NCBI GenBank assembly: GCA_903813345.2
Contig: CAIIXF020000008.1
Span: 30,008,005 to 30,072,004 of the forward strand
Direction of reading: 5' to 3'
DNA length: 64,000 nt
DNA from: Owenia fusiformis
Lineage: Eukaryota; Annelida; Polychaeta; Sabellida; Oweniidae
The notes beneath the pieces were generated by a model. It was not told where the DNA came from. It saw nothing but the letters and a program-made list of their open reading frames with translations, and ran no database searches. A program made the translations under genes and the position numbers. Shown here in pieces: positions 53,801 to 56,574 of the stretch. The first letter of the stretch is position 1; each line of letters starts with the position of its first letter.

Positions 53801-56366
53801 GTAAACAGGCATGTAGAGAACGCTCTAAATTGTATAGAAATGCAAGAAAATCTTGCAGTTCATTCAAATTTTAAAGAGAAAAACTGTGAAATATCCATGA
53901 CTACATAAATTGTTGCTTACAGTTAATCTCCAACAAATGAACAAATTCCAGCTTCCATTAAATCAGGCAGATTATTTAAATTTTCAGAGAAAATTGTGGA
54001 ATCAAAATAACTAGCGTGATAAATTTTTATTTTCATATATAGAGGCGATAACCTTTGTTTAACCATTAAGGAAATATATATCTGATATAAAACACAATTT
54101 TGTGCTATTAAATTGTTCGCATGTTTGCTATTGGCTTCGTGCTAAGCCACATAATGACAGAGATAGATAAGTATATAGGCTAGGATGATCTGCTCTGGAT
54201 ATTTAAACATCCTTTGCTCATCTCTTACCCTTTGCATTCGTTTGACTTCACTTCTTAAAAGAGAGCTTCGTCTTCACTCTTTCAAACTAAAATAAACCTG
54301 TGAACTCACCGCGCCAATCAGTGTTCGTCGGCCAAATTTGACCGACGTTCTATATATGGTCATTCCTTCTGACGTCATCGTTGAGCCCGGGATTGACCAA
54401 TGACATGCGCATATTTAATTAGAACGCATTTAGCGTATGTTTCTTCAAGCTCGCTGATTGGTGGAAGAAAGGTCAGCGCGTAGGTCATGTGATTTATTTC
54501 CCAAACTATCACCGGTGCCCGTCATGGGGGCGGGGCTACTAAACTGTAATATGGTCTCTACTAGGCAGAGTGTAGTTTAACTAGACTCTGCACGCAGGGT
54601 ACTCATCTCTTAAACATTTCAAAAATGAGAAAATGAAATTTAAGAGCTCATATACATCAGTAATCTGTATTTTATTTATTATATACATTGGCAATCATGT
54701 TTTTAAATGCTGAATAGAGTGGAAAGAGTGGAAAAGAGTGGAATCGGCAAGAAATAAAGTAAACAGTCATACAAAGGCAGTTATTCAGATTTTAGAGAAT
54801 GCTGAAATACAAGCAGGAAACGATGATTATTTCTAGAAACTTATTACATCTTAATTTTTGCCTTAATATTAAATTGCAAAAAAGCATCCATCAAAAATTC
54901 CAAATCATTAATAACGAGTAAATGTTCACCAGTTCCTAGAAAATATTCTGTATGGCTATCTGAATGAAACTGTAGGCGTATCATCATGTTCTCTATGTAT
55001 TTTATGAACACAGAGTCAGAAAGTATACACACAGACTAGAAATGTCATTGCAATTTTATTTTCATTTCCTGATCTGTAATATGTAGTTTATCTCTATAAT
55101 GTCATCTTGCAAATACTGTACTTAGTGCATACAACTCAAAAGTATAATCGAAACACCAACTTTTCAACAGAAATATTATGAAACTCCAGTTCTCGCTAAT
55201 GGTAAATCCATGTGGTTTTTTGGAGAATTTTGAAATGAAATGATTTTTCGAAGTGGGTTCATGATTTAAACCGAGGCAACTGAACATAAGTTAAATATTA
55301 AAAGAAATTAAATGTTTGATTAAAGGACAAAACTCAACAATCAATGTACATTTACATGTCACGGGGGTATGTTTTAGAATGCAAAATTCCATGGAAAAGA
55401 GTGGAATTAACAAGGAATAAAATAAACCGGCATGTAGTCCACACTTCGAATTGTATAGAGATGCAAGAAAATTTGGAAATTCTTTTATATTCTTGCGAGA
55501 AAATCCGTAAAATGTCTATGACCACAATAATTCTCTGCTCTCGAGTCAATCCCCGGGGGTAAACAATAAGAGATAAAATGCAAATATATATACACAGCTT
55601 CGACATATTAAGTTAATTTGAACATTTTATAGATTAATTTGTTTCAAACACATAAAATCCTACTAGAAAATAGAAGCTCAAACATTGAAGTTTGGCTAAA
55701 TAAATTGACCTAGGACGCCTATATATTTGCATTATGTTATTTTATGACTAAGTTCAATATACTTTACGCATGTAGTACGGCTATTACAACACTACTATAG
55801 TGATTTTTTCCATGATATTTTGTTATAGTTTACGATGGGTAAATGCGATTATATTGAAACACAATCTGATGCAAACACTGTTCAACGAGTTCATACTCAA
55901 TAATTTGTCAGTGCTATTTGTCTCAATATTAGACTTTTGGCCTGCTTAGATGAATTATTGGTATGGCCTAACACTTTCATTCAAAGAGGTTAAATGGTAG
56001 ATGTACTCACTGCCAGTAAGATTGCTTTTAATCAGGGCACTACAGCTAGAATCAGAGAGCAACTGGTCAAAATGACATAATAGACCAGTTACTATGTTAT
56101 TTTCCTATACCCACTAAAAACTGGTCCATACCAAACCTGGCAATGACCAGTAGACTAGTCCTTACCTCGACCCCTGGTTCCCATTCTCCGGCCTAATTCT
56201 TTTAAATTTAAAGTACAGTATTACTATGATAAATCAAGAATTTAAGAATCAACTATATCTTAGTATTCTACTTGTTTTAACCTACATCTTAATTTTCAGA
56301 TTAGAACGACTGGTCGTAGTTTTACGGAGGAAACTTACACAAACTGCAAGCTCGCCAAGTAACTGA
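2667..56366 (+). CDS. MIPOL1: MIPOL1 orthologue, coiled-coil protein (spliced CDS, 11 confident exons)
   Basis: Spliced CDS: 2667-2879, 7940-8049, 8259-8851, 9543-9648, 10067-10205, 10533-10566, 11035-11205, 14865-14948, 49283-49377, 51177-51407, 56300-56366. All junctions are AG/GT and all phases join, giving 613 codons to TGA at 56364. What I see: a charged N-terminal block, a Pro/Ser/Tyr-rich segment (exon 8259-8851), then heptad-like coiled coils to the end. Known family: the C-terminal half matches human MIPOL1 as I remember it, in blocks such as AQKxRDEAxMxRxQLA, YSLHKSLSQEKNLRDQFN and KLERLVxVLR(K/R)K. Human MIPOL1 is about 442 residues, so this protein is longer at the N-terminus. The molecular function is poorly known; no enzymatic motif is visible. 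The 5' end is uncertain because the first confident exon starts mid-codon (phase 2). A start at 164 is possible, and an internal ATG at 2740 is an alternative. Identity comes from recalled homology, not a search. Confidence 0.9.
2896..2985 (+). mobile_element. Pogo-like MITE fragment
   Basis: Begins CAGTAAAACCTGTCTAATC and continues with GACAGGTGTTCACATTTCAA, shared with the copy at 21738. It starts 16 bases after a MIPOL1 donor site. The right terminus is missing or unrecognised. Confidence 0.6.
4947..5107 (-). mobile_element. Family A element, reverse copy, near complete
   Basis: Runs from CATGCCGTGCC to AAAACATGACC with the full internal consensus (ACTACATGTCTGTTTACTTT, CCACTCTTTTCCACTCTATT). 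Confidence 0.85.
5839..6007 (+). mobile_element. Pogo-like MITE, short copy with TA flanks
   Basis: Begins CAGTAAAACCTGCCTTAG after TA and ends GTTCAACTGTACTG before TA. The interior has GTGTTCCA/GGTGTTCTA inverted motifs. Same family as 11278-11806. Confidence 0.6.
6186..6342 (+). mobile_element. Family A element, near complete
   Basis: Runs from GGACATGTTTTAAA to GGCATGACC and includes GAGTGGAATCAGCAAGGAAT and TCAAATTTTAGAGAGAAAAA, the two best conserved blocks of the family. Confidence 0.85.
7200..7345 (+). mobile_element. Family A element, decayed
   Basis: Recognisable through ACAAAGTAAACAGACATGTA followed by GTCAATGC; the ends are eroded. Confidence 0.5.
7940..8049 (+). CDS. MIPOL1: MIPOL1 exon: Ser/Thr-rich linker with basic KKKR patch
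   Basis: The acceptor is atatatttccag and the donor AAAG|gtaata. The exon enters in phase 2 and leaves in phase 1. It encodes an Ala/Ser/Thr-rich start (ASTASTSTVGEL), an acidic middle, and SPKKKRDKG, a basic patch that could be a nuclear-localisation-type or phosphorylation-controlled site (inference). The 209-base intron that follows is one of the shortest in the gene and is largely a family B repeat. Confidence 0.85.
8068..8165 (+). mobile_element. Family B element filling a short intron
   Basis: Contains the family B core (GGTTGGTGTTCAGTGTT and ATCTGTAACAAATGGCGGGT). It occupies about half of the 209-base intron, starting 18 bases after the donor. Confidence 0.65.
8259..8851 (+). CDS. 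MIPOL1: MIPOL1 largest exon: Pro/Ser/Tyr-rich low-complexity region and start of coiled coil
   Basis: The acceptor is tgtttgtttgcag and the donor AAA|gtaagt. The exon has 593 bases, enters in phase 1 and ends in phase 0. It starts with RQRHDISSESESSDTE, an acidic Ser cluster of casein-kinase type. A long Pro/Gly/Tyr/Gln segment follows (YPPGMFVPPG, PFPQPYNYYA, DQSAYYTPQGTPAATQLQYG), then SRHRSHSEPVLNG, then RQITLLLQELDASKTLVRK. The last block aligns with the start of the human MIPOL1 coiled coil (KTIAFLLKELD as I recall it). The Pro/Tyr-rich part is probably disordered. SRHRSHSEPV resembles an Arg-x-x-Ser-x-Pro 14-3-3-type site, as inference only. Confidence 0.9.
8960..9018. repeat. Tight inverted repeat (hairpin)
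   Basis: GATACAGGGTTTATCCCAAG is followed, after a loop of about 18 bases, by its reverse complement CTTGGGATAAACCCTGTATC. Confidence 0.85.
9041..9334. mobile_element. 294-bp element with terminal inverted repeats
   Basis: The left end GTATTTCATACCTACTAAGG and the right end CCTTAGTAGGTATGGAATAC are inverted copies with one mismatch, and the complementarity continues inward (TTCTAGGTA/TACCTAGAA). No coding capacity; a MITE of unknown superfamily. Confidence 0.7.
9543..9648 (+). CDS. MIPOL1: MIPOL1 exon: coiled coil
   Basis: The acceptor is ccttattattttag and the donor GCAG|gtgagc. It enters in phase 0 and leaves in phase 1. It encodes LTDKLSETEKQLEQLQLADK followed by an Ala-rich segment ending AEIAAKAA. 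Leu sits at heptad spacing and Glu/Lys are abundant, as in a coiled coil. Human MIPOL1 has a matching stretch (KLQQKLAKEDKE through AKIAEKTAALVEE as I recall it). Confidence 0.9.
10067..10205 (+). CDS. MIPOL1: MIPOL1 exon: most conserved coiled-coil block (RDEA repeats)
   Basis: The acceptor is atctttgttttag and the donor CTAGG|gtaaaa. It enters in phase 1 and ends in phase 2. It encodes ELVDEIYRAQKKRDEAIMGR and then IQLANQERDEALSRLAQQE. The doubled RDEA motif and the AQKxRDEAxM core match human MIPOL1 nearly residue for residue as I remember it. This is the strongest single piece of evidence for the gene's identity. Confidence 0.93.
10533..10566 (+). CDS. MIPOL1: MIPOL1 34-base micro-exon
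   Basis: The acceptor is tttatcgttacag and the donor AGG|gtgagt. It enters in phase 2 and ends in phase 0. It encodes GFDTSASEDLDR, a short acidic linker between coiled coils. The exact phase match on both sides and the consensus donor support it despite its size. The length is not a multiple of three, so skipping it would break the frame. Confidence 0.8.
11035..11205 (+). CDS. MIPOL1: MIPOL1 exon: linker and EEM-RDAA coiled coil
   Basis: The acceptor is cacttcctttccag and the donor AAG|gtactg; phase 0 at both ends, 57 codons. It encodes SITSPFSKTSPGGSASKIKQ, then DGRLLLRKISQNKHRQTDIV, then KEEMATVIDQRDAAITK. The last part aligns with the human block EEMSALIEERDAALSK as I recall it, and the middle with its counterpart just before that block. 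Confidence 0.9.
11278..11806. mobile_element. Complete pogo/Tigger-like MITE with TA target duplication
   Basis: Begins CAGTAGAACCTGTATATCCG and ends GGATAAGACAGGTTTTACTG, flanked by TA on both sides. The subterminal motif AATCTGAACACCT is repeated several times near both ends. CAGT...ACTG termini, TA duplication and the AAAACCT core are features of pogo-like MITEs (for example plant Lemi1); assignment is by resemblance. Confidence 0.7.
12448..12492 (+). CDS. MIPOL1: Possible alternative 45-base cassette exon (phase 0-0)
   Basis: An acceptor (cttatccctgaccag) and a weak donor (AAT|gtaact) bound 15 codons, LRKTKSNAENKALRN, of coiled-coil composition. It lies between two phase-0 exons, so it could be included or skipped without a frame change. 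The human protein as I recall it joins the flanking segments directly (ALSK-CKRLEQEL), so the default transcript probably lacks it. It may be a chance open segment. Confidence 0.25.
12605..13403. mobile_element. hAT-like non-autonomous element, about 800 bp
   Basis: Begins CAGGGCTCTCGCTACGC and ends GGTGAGAGCCCTG. The short inverted termini with CAGGG are typical of hAT elements. Both flanks read TGATT, a possible remnant of an 8-bp duplication. Both ends are GC-rich (GTGGCGGGGCGCCACAC, CTCGCTCCGCTCGCGCG), unlike the intron around them. An internal direct duplication lies at 13081-13184. No transposase frame. Confidence 0.65.
13081..13184 (+). repeat. Direct duplication, period 56 bp
   Basis: AAGTCAAAAAGTATGGCCTG and the bases after it occur twice, starting at 13083 and 13139, almost identical over the repeat. 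Confidence 0.9.
14047..14383. mobile_element. Perfect foldback transposon with 5-bp target duplication (contains N gap)
   Basis: The arms 14047-14189 and 14241-14383 (143 bases each) are exact reverse complements by my reading, starting CACCCTATGCAGACAGAGCC. The loop holds 23 Ns and about 28 known bases. ATTTC flanks both ends (14042-14046, 14384-14388). The related repeat at 48371-48592 carries a single ATTTC at this point and no insertion. This is a clean record of transposition. The arms carry GGTGCGGAGC twice. Coding capacity cannot be judged across the gap but is probably nil. Confidence 0.85.
14190..14212. other. Assembly gap (23 N)
   Basis: The gap lies at the centre of a perfect inverted repeat, where sequencing or assembly commonly fails. 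The true loop size is unknown. Confidence 1.
14676..14792 (+). mobile_element. Family B element
   Basis: Core: ACTTTTTGTGGACTGCAG, GGTTGGCATCTGTAACAAAT and ACAAATGGCAGGTGGTG, with a small internal duplication of ACAAATGG. Confidence 0.75.
14865..14948 (+). CDS. MIPOL1: MIPOL1 exon: coiled coil before the 34-kb intron
   Basis: The acceptor is acttttctctttag and the donor AAG|gtaggt; phase 0 at both ends, 28 codons. It encodes AQRLEQEISKLQ and then a Ser/Arg/Pro linker ending ELPALK. AQRLEQEI corresponds to human CKRLEQEL as I recall it. The next coding exon is at 49283. The human sequence around the equivalent junction (ALK-AKLLSMQQ) suggests no coding exon is missing between them. Confidence 0.9.
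15001..15151 (+). mobile_element. Family A element
   Basis: GAAATTAGCAAGGAATACAA, CAGGCATGTTGTCAA and TTCAAATTTTAGAGAGAAAA are present; the left end is eroded. Confidence 0.75.
15793..15925 (+). mobile_element. Family A element with replaced middle
   Basis: Both ends fit (ACATGTTTTAGCTAAAAAGA, GAGTGGAATCAGCAAGGAAT, ATTCAAATTTTAGAGAAAAA), but the centre diverges from the consensus. Confidence 0.7.
17212..17350 (-). mobile_element. Family A element, reverse copy
   Basis: TTTCTCTCAAAATTTGAAAA through TTACTTTATTCCTTGCAGAT to ATTTTGCATTTCAAAATAC. It sits about 100 bases from a forward copy (17446), so the two could fold on each other. Confidence 0.8.
17446..17598 (+). mobile_element. Family A element, near complete
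   Basis: Runs from TCATGTTTGAAATGGAAAAT to GACATGACAGG with the full interior (CAAGGAATAAAGTAAACAGA). Confidence 0.85.
18290..18446 (+). mobile_element. Family A element, AGCAGACGG-ending subtype
   Basis: Complete interior. The right end reads TTAGCAGACGG instead of CATGACC, a subtype also seen at 23364, 25903, 30027, 41050 and 45001. Confidence 0.85.
20666..20812 (-). mobile_element. Family A element, reverse copy
   Basis: CTCTAAAATTTGAATAAACT, AGTGTTAACTACATGTCTGT and TTTTGAACATGGACACC. Confidence 0.85.
20945..21500. repeat. 132-bp tandem repeat, about 3.3 clean copies plus a decayed one
   Basis: GTAGTTCATGATAGACC recurs at 20952, 21084, 21216 and 21348, a period of 132 bases with almost no divergence. 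A diverged copy follows to about 21500. Because 132 is 44 codons, a minus-strand frame stays open through the copies; I take that as a by-product. Confidence 0.95.
21738..22075 (+). mobile_element. Pogo-like MITE, decayed, carrying a nested family B element
   Basis: Begins CAGTAAAATCTGTCTGATCA and shares GCAGGTGTTCACATTTCAAG with 2896-2985. A degenerate right end (ACAGGTTTCAATG) lies near 22062. A family B copy sits inside at about 21825-21972. Confidence 0.5.
21825..21972 (+). mobile_element. Family B element, decayed, nested
   Basis: GGTGACACATTGTTACAGTC, TTGTGGATGGTGTTCGGCAG and GTGCCTTGTTTTC fit the family; the ACAAATGG core is changed. Confidence 0.55.
22755..22890 (+). mobile_element. 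Family B element, near complete
   Basis: CACCAACAGAAGTGATGATT, TTATAGTCTACAACTTTTTG, CTGTAACAAATGGCAGGTGG and TTGCATGTTATTGCCTTG. Confidence 0.85.
23364..23526 (+). mobile_element. Family A element, AGCAGACGG-ending subtype
   Basis: Runs from GTCATATTTTAAAATGCAAA to GCGTGAGCAGACGG; complete. Confidence 0.9.
24057..24242 (-). mobile_element. Family A element, reverse, decayed
   Basis: GTCATGCCTTTTCC at one end; TTTTCTTGCATTTCTGTGAC and ACTTTATTCCTTGCTAATTT inside. Confidence 0.65.
24817..24969 (-). mobile_element. Family A element, reverse copy
   Basis: AAAATTTGAATGAACCACCT, TTTTCTTACATTTCTATAGC and ATTCCTTGCTAATTCCACTC. Confidence 0.75.
25434..25566 (+). mobile_element. Family B element
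   Basis: CATCACCAGAAGTTGTGACA, TTGTGGATGGTATTCAGTGG, ATCTATAACAAATGGAAGGT and GGCAATGCCTTG. Confidence 0.85.
25903..26065 (-). mobile_element. Family A element, reverse, AGCAGACGG-ending subtype
   Basis: CGTCTGCTCATTTTTGTTTC, TCTCTCTAAAATTTGAATAA and ATTTTGCGTTTCAA. Confidence 0.8.
26210..26348 (-). mobile_element. Family A element, reverse copy
   Basis: GTAGAATTTGAATAAAGTAT, TTTTTATACAATTTAGAGTT and CCATGCCTGTTAGCTTTATT. Confidence 0.7.
26420..26564 (-). mobile_element. Family A element, reverse copy
   Basis: CATGCTTTTCTCTTTGG, TTTCTATACAATTTAGAGTG and ACATGTCTGTTTACTTTATT. Confidence 0.8.
29226..29380 (+). mobile_element. Family A element, near complete
   Basis: GATGTTTTGAAATGTGAAAT, AAGTAAACAGACATATAGTC and TTCAAATTTTAGAGAGAAAA. 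Confidence 0.85.
30027..30180 (-). mobile_element. Family A element, reverse, AGCAGACGG-ending subtype
   Basis: TCCGTCTGCTCATGCTTATT, TTTCTATACAATTTAGATTA and TTATTCCTTGTTATTTTCCG. Confidence 0.8.
30398..30541 (-). mobile_element. Family A element, reverse copy
   Basis: CATTTCTATATAATTTAAAG, TGCCTGTTTACTTTATTCCT and CTCTTTTCCACTTTAATTTG. Confidence 0.8.
30740..31270. repeat. 34-bp minisatellite
   Basis: About a dozen copies of AAGTCTAGCACCTCTGCAAG plus TTAAGCACCTTTGT, with a more diverged left part. The unit resembles the subterminal AACACCTCTGTAAGT motif of the pogo-like MITEs (compare 43480-43510), suggesting the array grew from one of them. A C run at 30611-30623 lies nearby. Confidence 0.95.
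33105..33590. mobile_element. Palindrome-rich foldback-type element
   Basis: Loosely inverted ends (TATTATCCCATGGTT left, AACCATAGGATATTCCTATA right). Inside are direct and inverted copies of CCATCGAATATCACTT (33205-33310), then T-rich tracts. A hairpin follows (33490-33543) in which GATATCAATATC arms enclose ACTCATTCGCTGCGCTCACT. The hairpin centre is shared with 37525-37590. Confidence 0.6.
33727..34134. mobile_element. 408-bp foldback element
   Basis: Left CACGCGGTCCTAACTTCGAC and right GTCGAAGTTAGGACCGCGTG are exact inverted copies. The pairing continues with few mismatches through most of the element to a central inverted pair around GGTCCCCAGTTG/CAGCTGGGGACC. Flanking TATAAC / ATAACG could be a remnant duplication. 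The short open frames inside are by-products of the palindrome. Confidence 0.85.
34150..34236 (-). mobile_element. Family A element, reverse, truncated
   Basis: Only the half from GTTAACTACATGCCTATTTA to AAAACATGACCACC remains. It begins just after the foldback at 33727-34134. Confidence 0.75.
35103..35260 (+). mobile_element. Family A element, near complete
   Basis: GTCCTGTTTTAAAATGTGAA, CAGACATGTAGTCAACACTC and TTCAAATTTTAGAGAAAAAT to GGCATGG. Confidence 0.85.
35405..35505 (-). mobile_element. Family A element, reverse, truncated
   Basis: TTTCACGCTATATCTCTAAA and CATTTTTATACAATTTAG; the rest is missing. Confidence 0.55.
35892..36044 (+). mobile_element. Family B element
   Basis: CACTACCAGAAATGGTGACA, TTGCTATAGTCTCCAGTTCT, TTTAACAAATGGCTGGTTGT and GCATGTTAATGCCTTG. 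Confidence 0.85.
36455..36602 (+). mobile_element. Family B element
   Basis: CTGCCAGATATGGTGACATA, CTGTTATAGTCGCCAACTTT, GTCTGTAACAAATAGCAG and GGTTGTGACATTTTGC. Confidence 0.8.
36724..36883 (+). mobile_element. Family A element, near complete
   Basis: GTGGTCCAGTTTTAAAATAG, GACATGTAGTCAACACTCTA and TTCAAATTTTAGAGAGAAAA to GGACATGATAA. Confidence 0.85.
37186..37480. mobile_element. Foldback element with four internal palindromic units
   Basis: Inverted ends GTGTACTAAATGTATAATA (37199) and TATTATACATTTAGTACAC (37443-37461), continued outward by TATCCTTCACTTA/GTAAGTGTAGGATA. Inside, 37256-37390, are four units close to GAGGATATCGTGACGATAT, each nearly its own reverse complement, so the region is palindromic at two scales. 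Confidence 0.75.
37472..37636. mobile_element. Palindromic element sharing the CTCGTTCGCTTCGCTC hairpin
   Basis: The ends TAGGATAATGAGAACATCCT and ATAGGATATATCCTATAA are related inverted sequences, with CTATGATTTT/AAAATCATAG just inside. The centre is a long hairpin: GGTGATATTGATAT, then TGCACTCGTTCGCTTCGCTC, then GATATCAATATCACC. It overlaps or adjoins the previous element. Confidence 0.65.
37655..38420. repeat. 35-bp minisatellite with a 47-bp longer unit, about 18 copies
   Basis: Basic unit TTGGCATCAGATATTCTCAT followed by GATATTGTCATTATA (35 bases, for example starts at 37931 and 37966). Some units carry 12 extra bases (TCTGCATTGGCA), giving a 47-base form that recurs in a partly regular pattern. 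Confidence 0.95.
39451..39594 (+). mobile_element. Family A element
   Basis: GGTCACATTTTGAAACGCAA, GGCATGTAGTCAACACTCTA and TTCAAATTTTGGAGAGGAAA. Confidence 0.85.
40302..40446 (-). mobile_element. Family A element, reverse copy
   Basis: CATGCTTATTTCTGGC, CTCTCTAGAATTTGAATGGG and TTTATTCCTTGCTGATTCCA to AAAACATGGTC. Confidence 0.8.
41050..41218 (-). mobile_element. Family A element, reverse, AGCAGACGG-ending subtype, complete
   Basis: CCGTCTGCTCATGCTTATTT through TCTCTCTAAAATTTGAATAA and TTCTTGCATTTTTATACAAT to TATGTGACCG. Confidence 0.9.
42458..42575 (+). mobile_element. Family A element with internal deletion
   Basis: TTGTTTTAAAATCAAAAATT, GAATTAGCAAGGAATAAAGT and TTCAAATTTTAGAGAGAAAA; the TGTAGTCAACACTC part is missing. 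Confidence 0.8.
42784..42905 (+). mobile_element. Family A element, decayed
   Basis: CATGTTTTTAAATTTAAAAT, AAACAGACATGTAGTATAT and TTCTAAACTGTACAATAATG. Confidence 0.6.
43463..43617. mobile_element. Pogo-like MITE with GAGTCAAACACC inverted ends
   Basis: Left CTACATGAGTCAAACACCCC and right GGGTGTTTGACTCACATGG then TTTTACT are inverted copies. Internal AACACCTCTGTTAGTTGAAC resembles the 34-bp minisatellite unit at 30.7-31.3 kb. Confidence 0.6.
43672..43836 (+). mobile_element. Family A element
   Basis: TATATTTTAAATCACAAAAT, AGAGTGGAAAAGAGTATATA and TTCATTCAAATTTTAAGGAG to GATGACCA. Confidence 0.75.
44346..44478 (+). mobile_element. Family B element
   Basis: GGTCTCCCAACCTTTTTGTG, CATCTGTAACAAATGGCAGT and GCATGTTAGTGCCTTG. 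Confidence 0.8.
45001..45172 (-). mobile_element. Family A element, reverse, AGCAGACGG-ending subtype, decayed right half
   Basis: GTCTGCTCATCCTTATTTCA, TCTCTAAAATTTGAATAAAC and TTGCATTTCTTTACAATTG. Confidence 0.75.
45985..46100 (+). mobile_element. Family A element, left end lost
   Basis: AGAAATTAAGTAAACAGGCA, AGAAATGCAGAAAAATCAGA and TTCAAATTTTGGAGAGAAAT. Confidence 0.7.
46875..47052 (-). mobile_element. Family A element, reverse copy
   Basis: TTTCTTGCATTTTTATACAA, GAGTGTTAACTACATGCCTG and AATTCCACTCTTTTTGACTC. Confidence 0.75.
47596..47712 (+). mobile_element. Family A element, ends lost
   Basis: CAAGAAATAAAGTAAACAGG, CATGTAGTTAACACTCTAAA and TTGTATAGAAATGCAAAAAA. Confidence 0.75.
48019..48128 (+). 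mobile_element. Family A element, right end lost
   Basis: ATGTTTTAAAATGCAAATTA, AATAAAGTAAACAGACATGT and AGTCGACACTCGAAATTGTA. Confidence 0.75.
48371..48592 (+). repeat. Dispersed repeat: uninterrupted copy of the repeat at 13941-14495
   Basis: The reverse complement of the split repeat around the foldback. It contains one ATTTC (as GAAAT, about 48476-48480) exactly where the other copy carries the 337-bp insertion, so it records the pre-insertion state. Confidence 0.85.
48765..49130. repeat. Degenerate tandem repeat of GTATTGCATATCACAATGA type
   Basis: About 12-15 imperfect units of roughly 20-35 bases (TATCACAATGAAAGTATT, GCATATCACTATGAGTGTA), ending about 150 bases before the exon at 49283. 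Spacing is irregular. Confidence 0.75.
49283..49377 (+). CDS. MIPOL1: MIPOL1 exon: coiled coil after the 34-kb intron
   Basis: The acceptor is gttcttatactttcag and the donor TACAG|gtatgt. It enters in phase 0 and ends in phase 2. It encodes AKLMATSQERDIALARVTKL then EEELQNVRIFY. This matches human AKLLSMQQARETAVxxxKKLEEEIQTLRVYY as I recall it, with the same position before SLHKSLSQE. Confidence 0.92.
49495..49645 (+). repeat. Family C dispersed repeat
   Basis: TTCAAAATCATGCAGTTTTT, CACCATTCTTAGCACTTTTC and GAGCACCCCTGGATTTTTCG match 56836-57005 and, inverted, 1885-2060. Confidence 0.55.
49854..50011 (+). mobile_element. Family A element, reference copy with both termini
   Basis: Starts GGTCATGTTTTGAAACACAA and ends AAAGCATGACTACC, so the termini GGTCATG and CATGACY are inverted. 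Internal blocks GAGTGGAATCAGCAAGGAAT and TTCAAATTTTAAAGAGAAAA are shared by the whole family. About 160 bases, no coding frame needed, both orientations in the window: a MITE by structure. Target duplications are not clear and the superfamily is unknown. Confidence 0.9.
50510..50790. promoter_or_regulatory. Candidate intronic enhancer-like block
   Basis: A stretch without recognised repeats contains two TAATCC-type sites (ATAATCCATAATCC), a GGATTAATTATG site, an inverted pair of T-box half sites (AGGTGT...ACACCT, about 50632-50657) and several ATTA cores. AT-rich DNA produces such matches by chance, so this is a pointer only. Confidence 0.2.
51177..51407 (+). CDS. MIPOL1: MIPOL1 exon: C-terminal coiled coil
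   Basis: The acceptor is cttaaatatttttcag and the donor GAAAA|gtaaat. It enters in phase 2 and ends in phase 2. It encodes SLHKSLSQEKNLRDQFNNSL and a Glu/Gln-rich coiled coil (QERDSYVMVAQKENNTLIAN, KSHAALSVATQEKE). SLHKSLSQExNLxDQFN is a hallmark identity with vertebrate MIPOL1. The donor overlaps an in-frame TAA (51409-51411), so retention of the next intron would end the protein here without its last 21 residues. Confidence 0.93.
52853..53012 (-). mobile_element. Family A element, reverse, both termini present
   Basis: GGTCATGCCGATTTTCACTG to TTTCAAAACATGACTG, with the full interior. Confidence 0.9.
53743..53902 (+). mobile_element. Family A element, complete
   Basis: GGTCATATTTTAAAATTTAA to ATATCCATGACTAC. 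A short second fragment of the family (AATCAGGCAGATTATTTAAA) lies at about 53960-54000. Confidence 0.88.
54310..54600. promoter_or_regulatory. GC-rich promoter-like island inside the last intron
   Basis: This stretch stands out from its AT-rich surroundings by base composition and many CpGs. It holds a consensus CRE (TGACGTCA, 54370-54377), CCAAT boxes (54314-54318, 54397-54401), an inverted CCAAT (ATTGG, 54457-54461), and a GC box (GGGGGCGGGGC, 54526-54536). A near-perfect palindrome lies at 54327-54348, followed by TATATA, and a hairpin (GCAGAGT...ACTCTGC) near 54565-54592. The combination is typical of proximal promoters. An alternative is a GC-rich mobile element. No coding sequence is attached that I can see. 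Confidence 0.4.
54697..54808 (+). mobile_element. Family A element with internal deletion
   Basis: CATGTTTTTAAATGCTGAAT, a doubled AGAGTGGAAAGAGTGG, CGGCAAGAAATAAAGTAAAC, then a direct jump to the right end. Confidence 0.75.
55364..55522 (+). mobile_element. Family A element, complete
   Basis: GTATGTTTTAGAATGCAAAA, GCATGTAGTCCACACTTCGA, ending GTCTATGACCAC. Confidence 0.85.
56300..56366 (+). CDS. MIPOL1: MIPOL1 last coding exon and stop codon
   Basis: The acceptor is catcttaattttcag. The exon enters in phase 2, encodes LERLVVVLRRKLTQTASSPS plus Asn, and stops at TGA (56364-56366). LERLVxVLRxK is the conserved C-terminal motif of human MIPOL1 (LERLVDVLRKK as I recall it). The short Ser-rich tail is specific to this sequence. 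Confidence 0.92.
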
Positions 56367-56574
56367 AGCTCATTCAGGCCCAGCTCTTTCAACATGCTCG
56401 TTCACGTCTGAAGCTCACACAGTTCAGTTTAATATCAAAAACTCCTTAAATTTGAAGAAAGGAGACAGTATCATAAATCTGTTCGGAAGACAACAATAAA
56501 TGAATTCCTGATTTAAAGTGCGAAAGGCAGTGATCTCACGTAATCTTGTGAACACGGTCACATGAATTATTTAA

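Larger units (their letters stand above)
51408..56299 (+). other. Last intron, 4.9 kb
   Basis: 51412-52840 is AT-rich with no recognised feature. Family A copies lie at 52853-53012 (reverse), 53743-53902, 54697-54808 and 55364-55522. A GC-rich promoter-like island lies at 54310-54600. From 55530 to 56299 nothing stands out. Confidence 0.6.
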
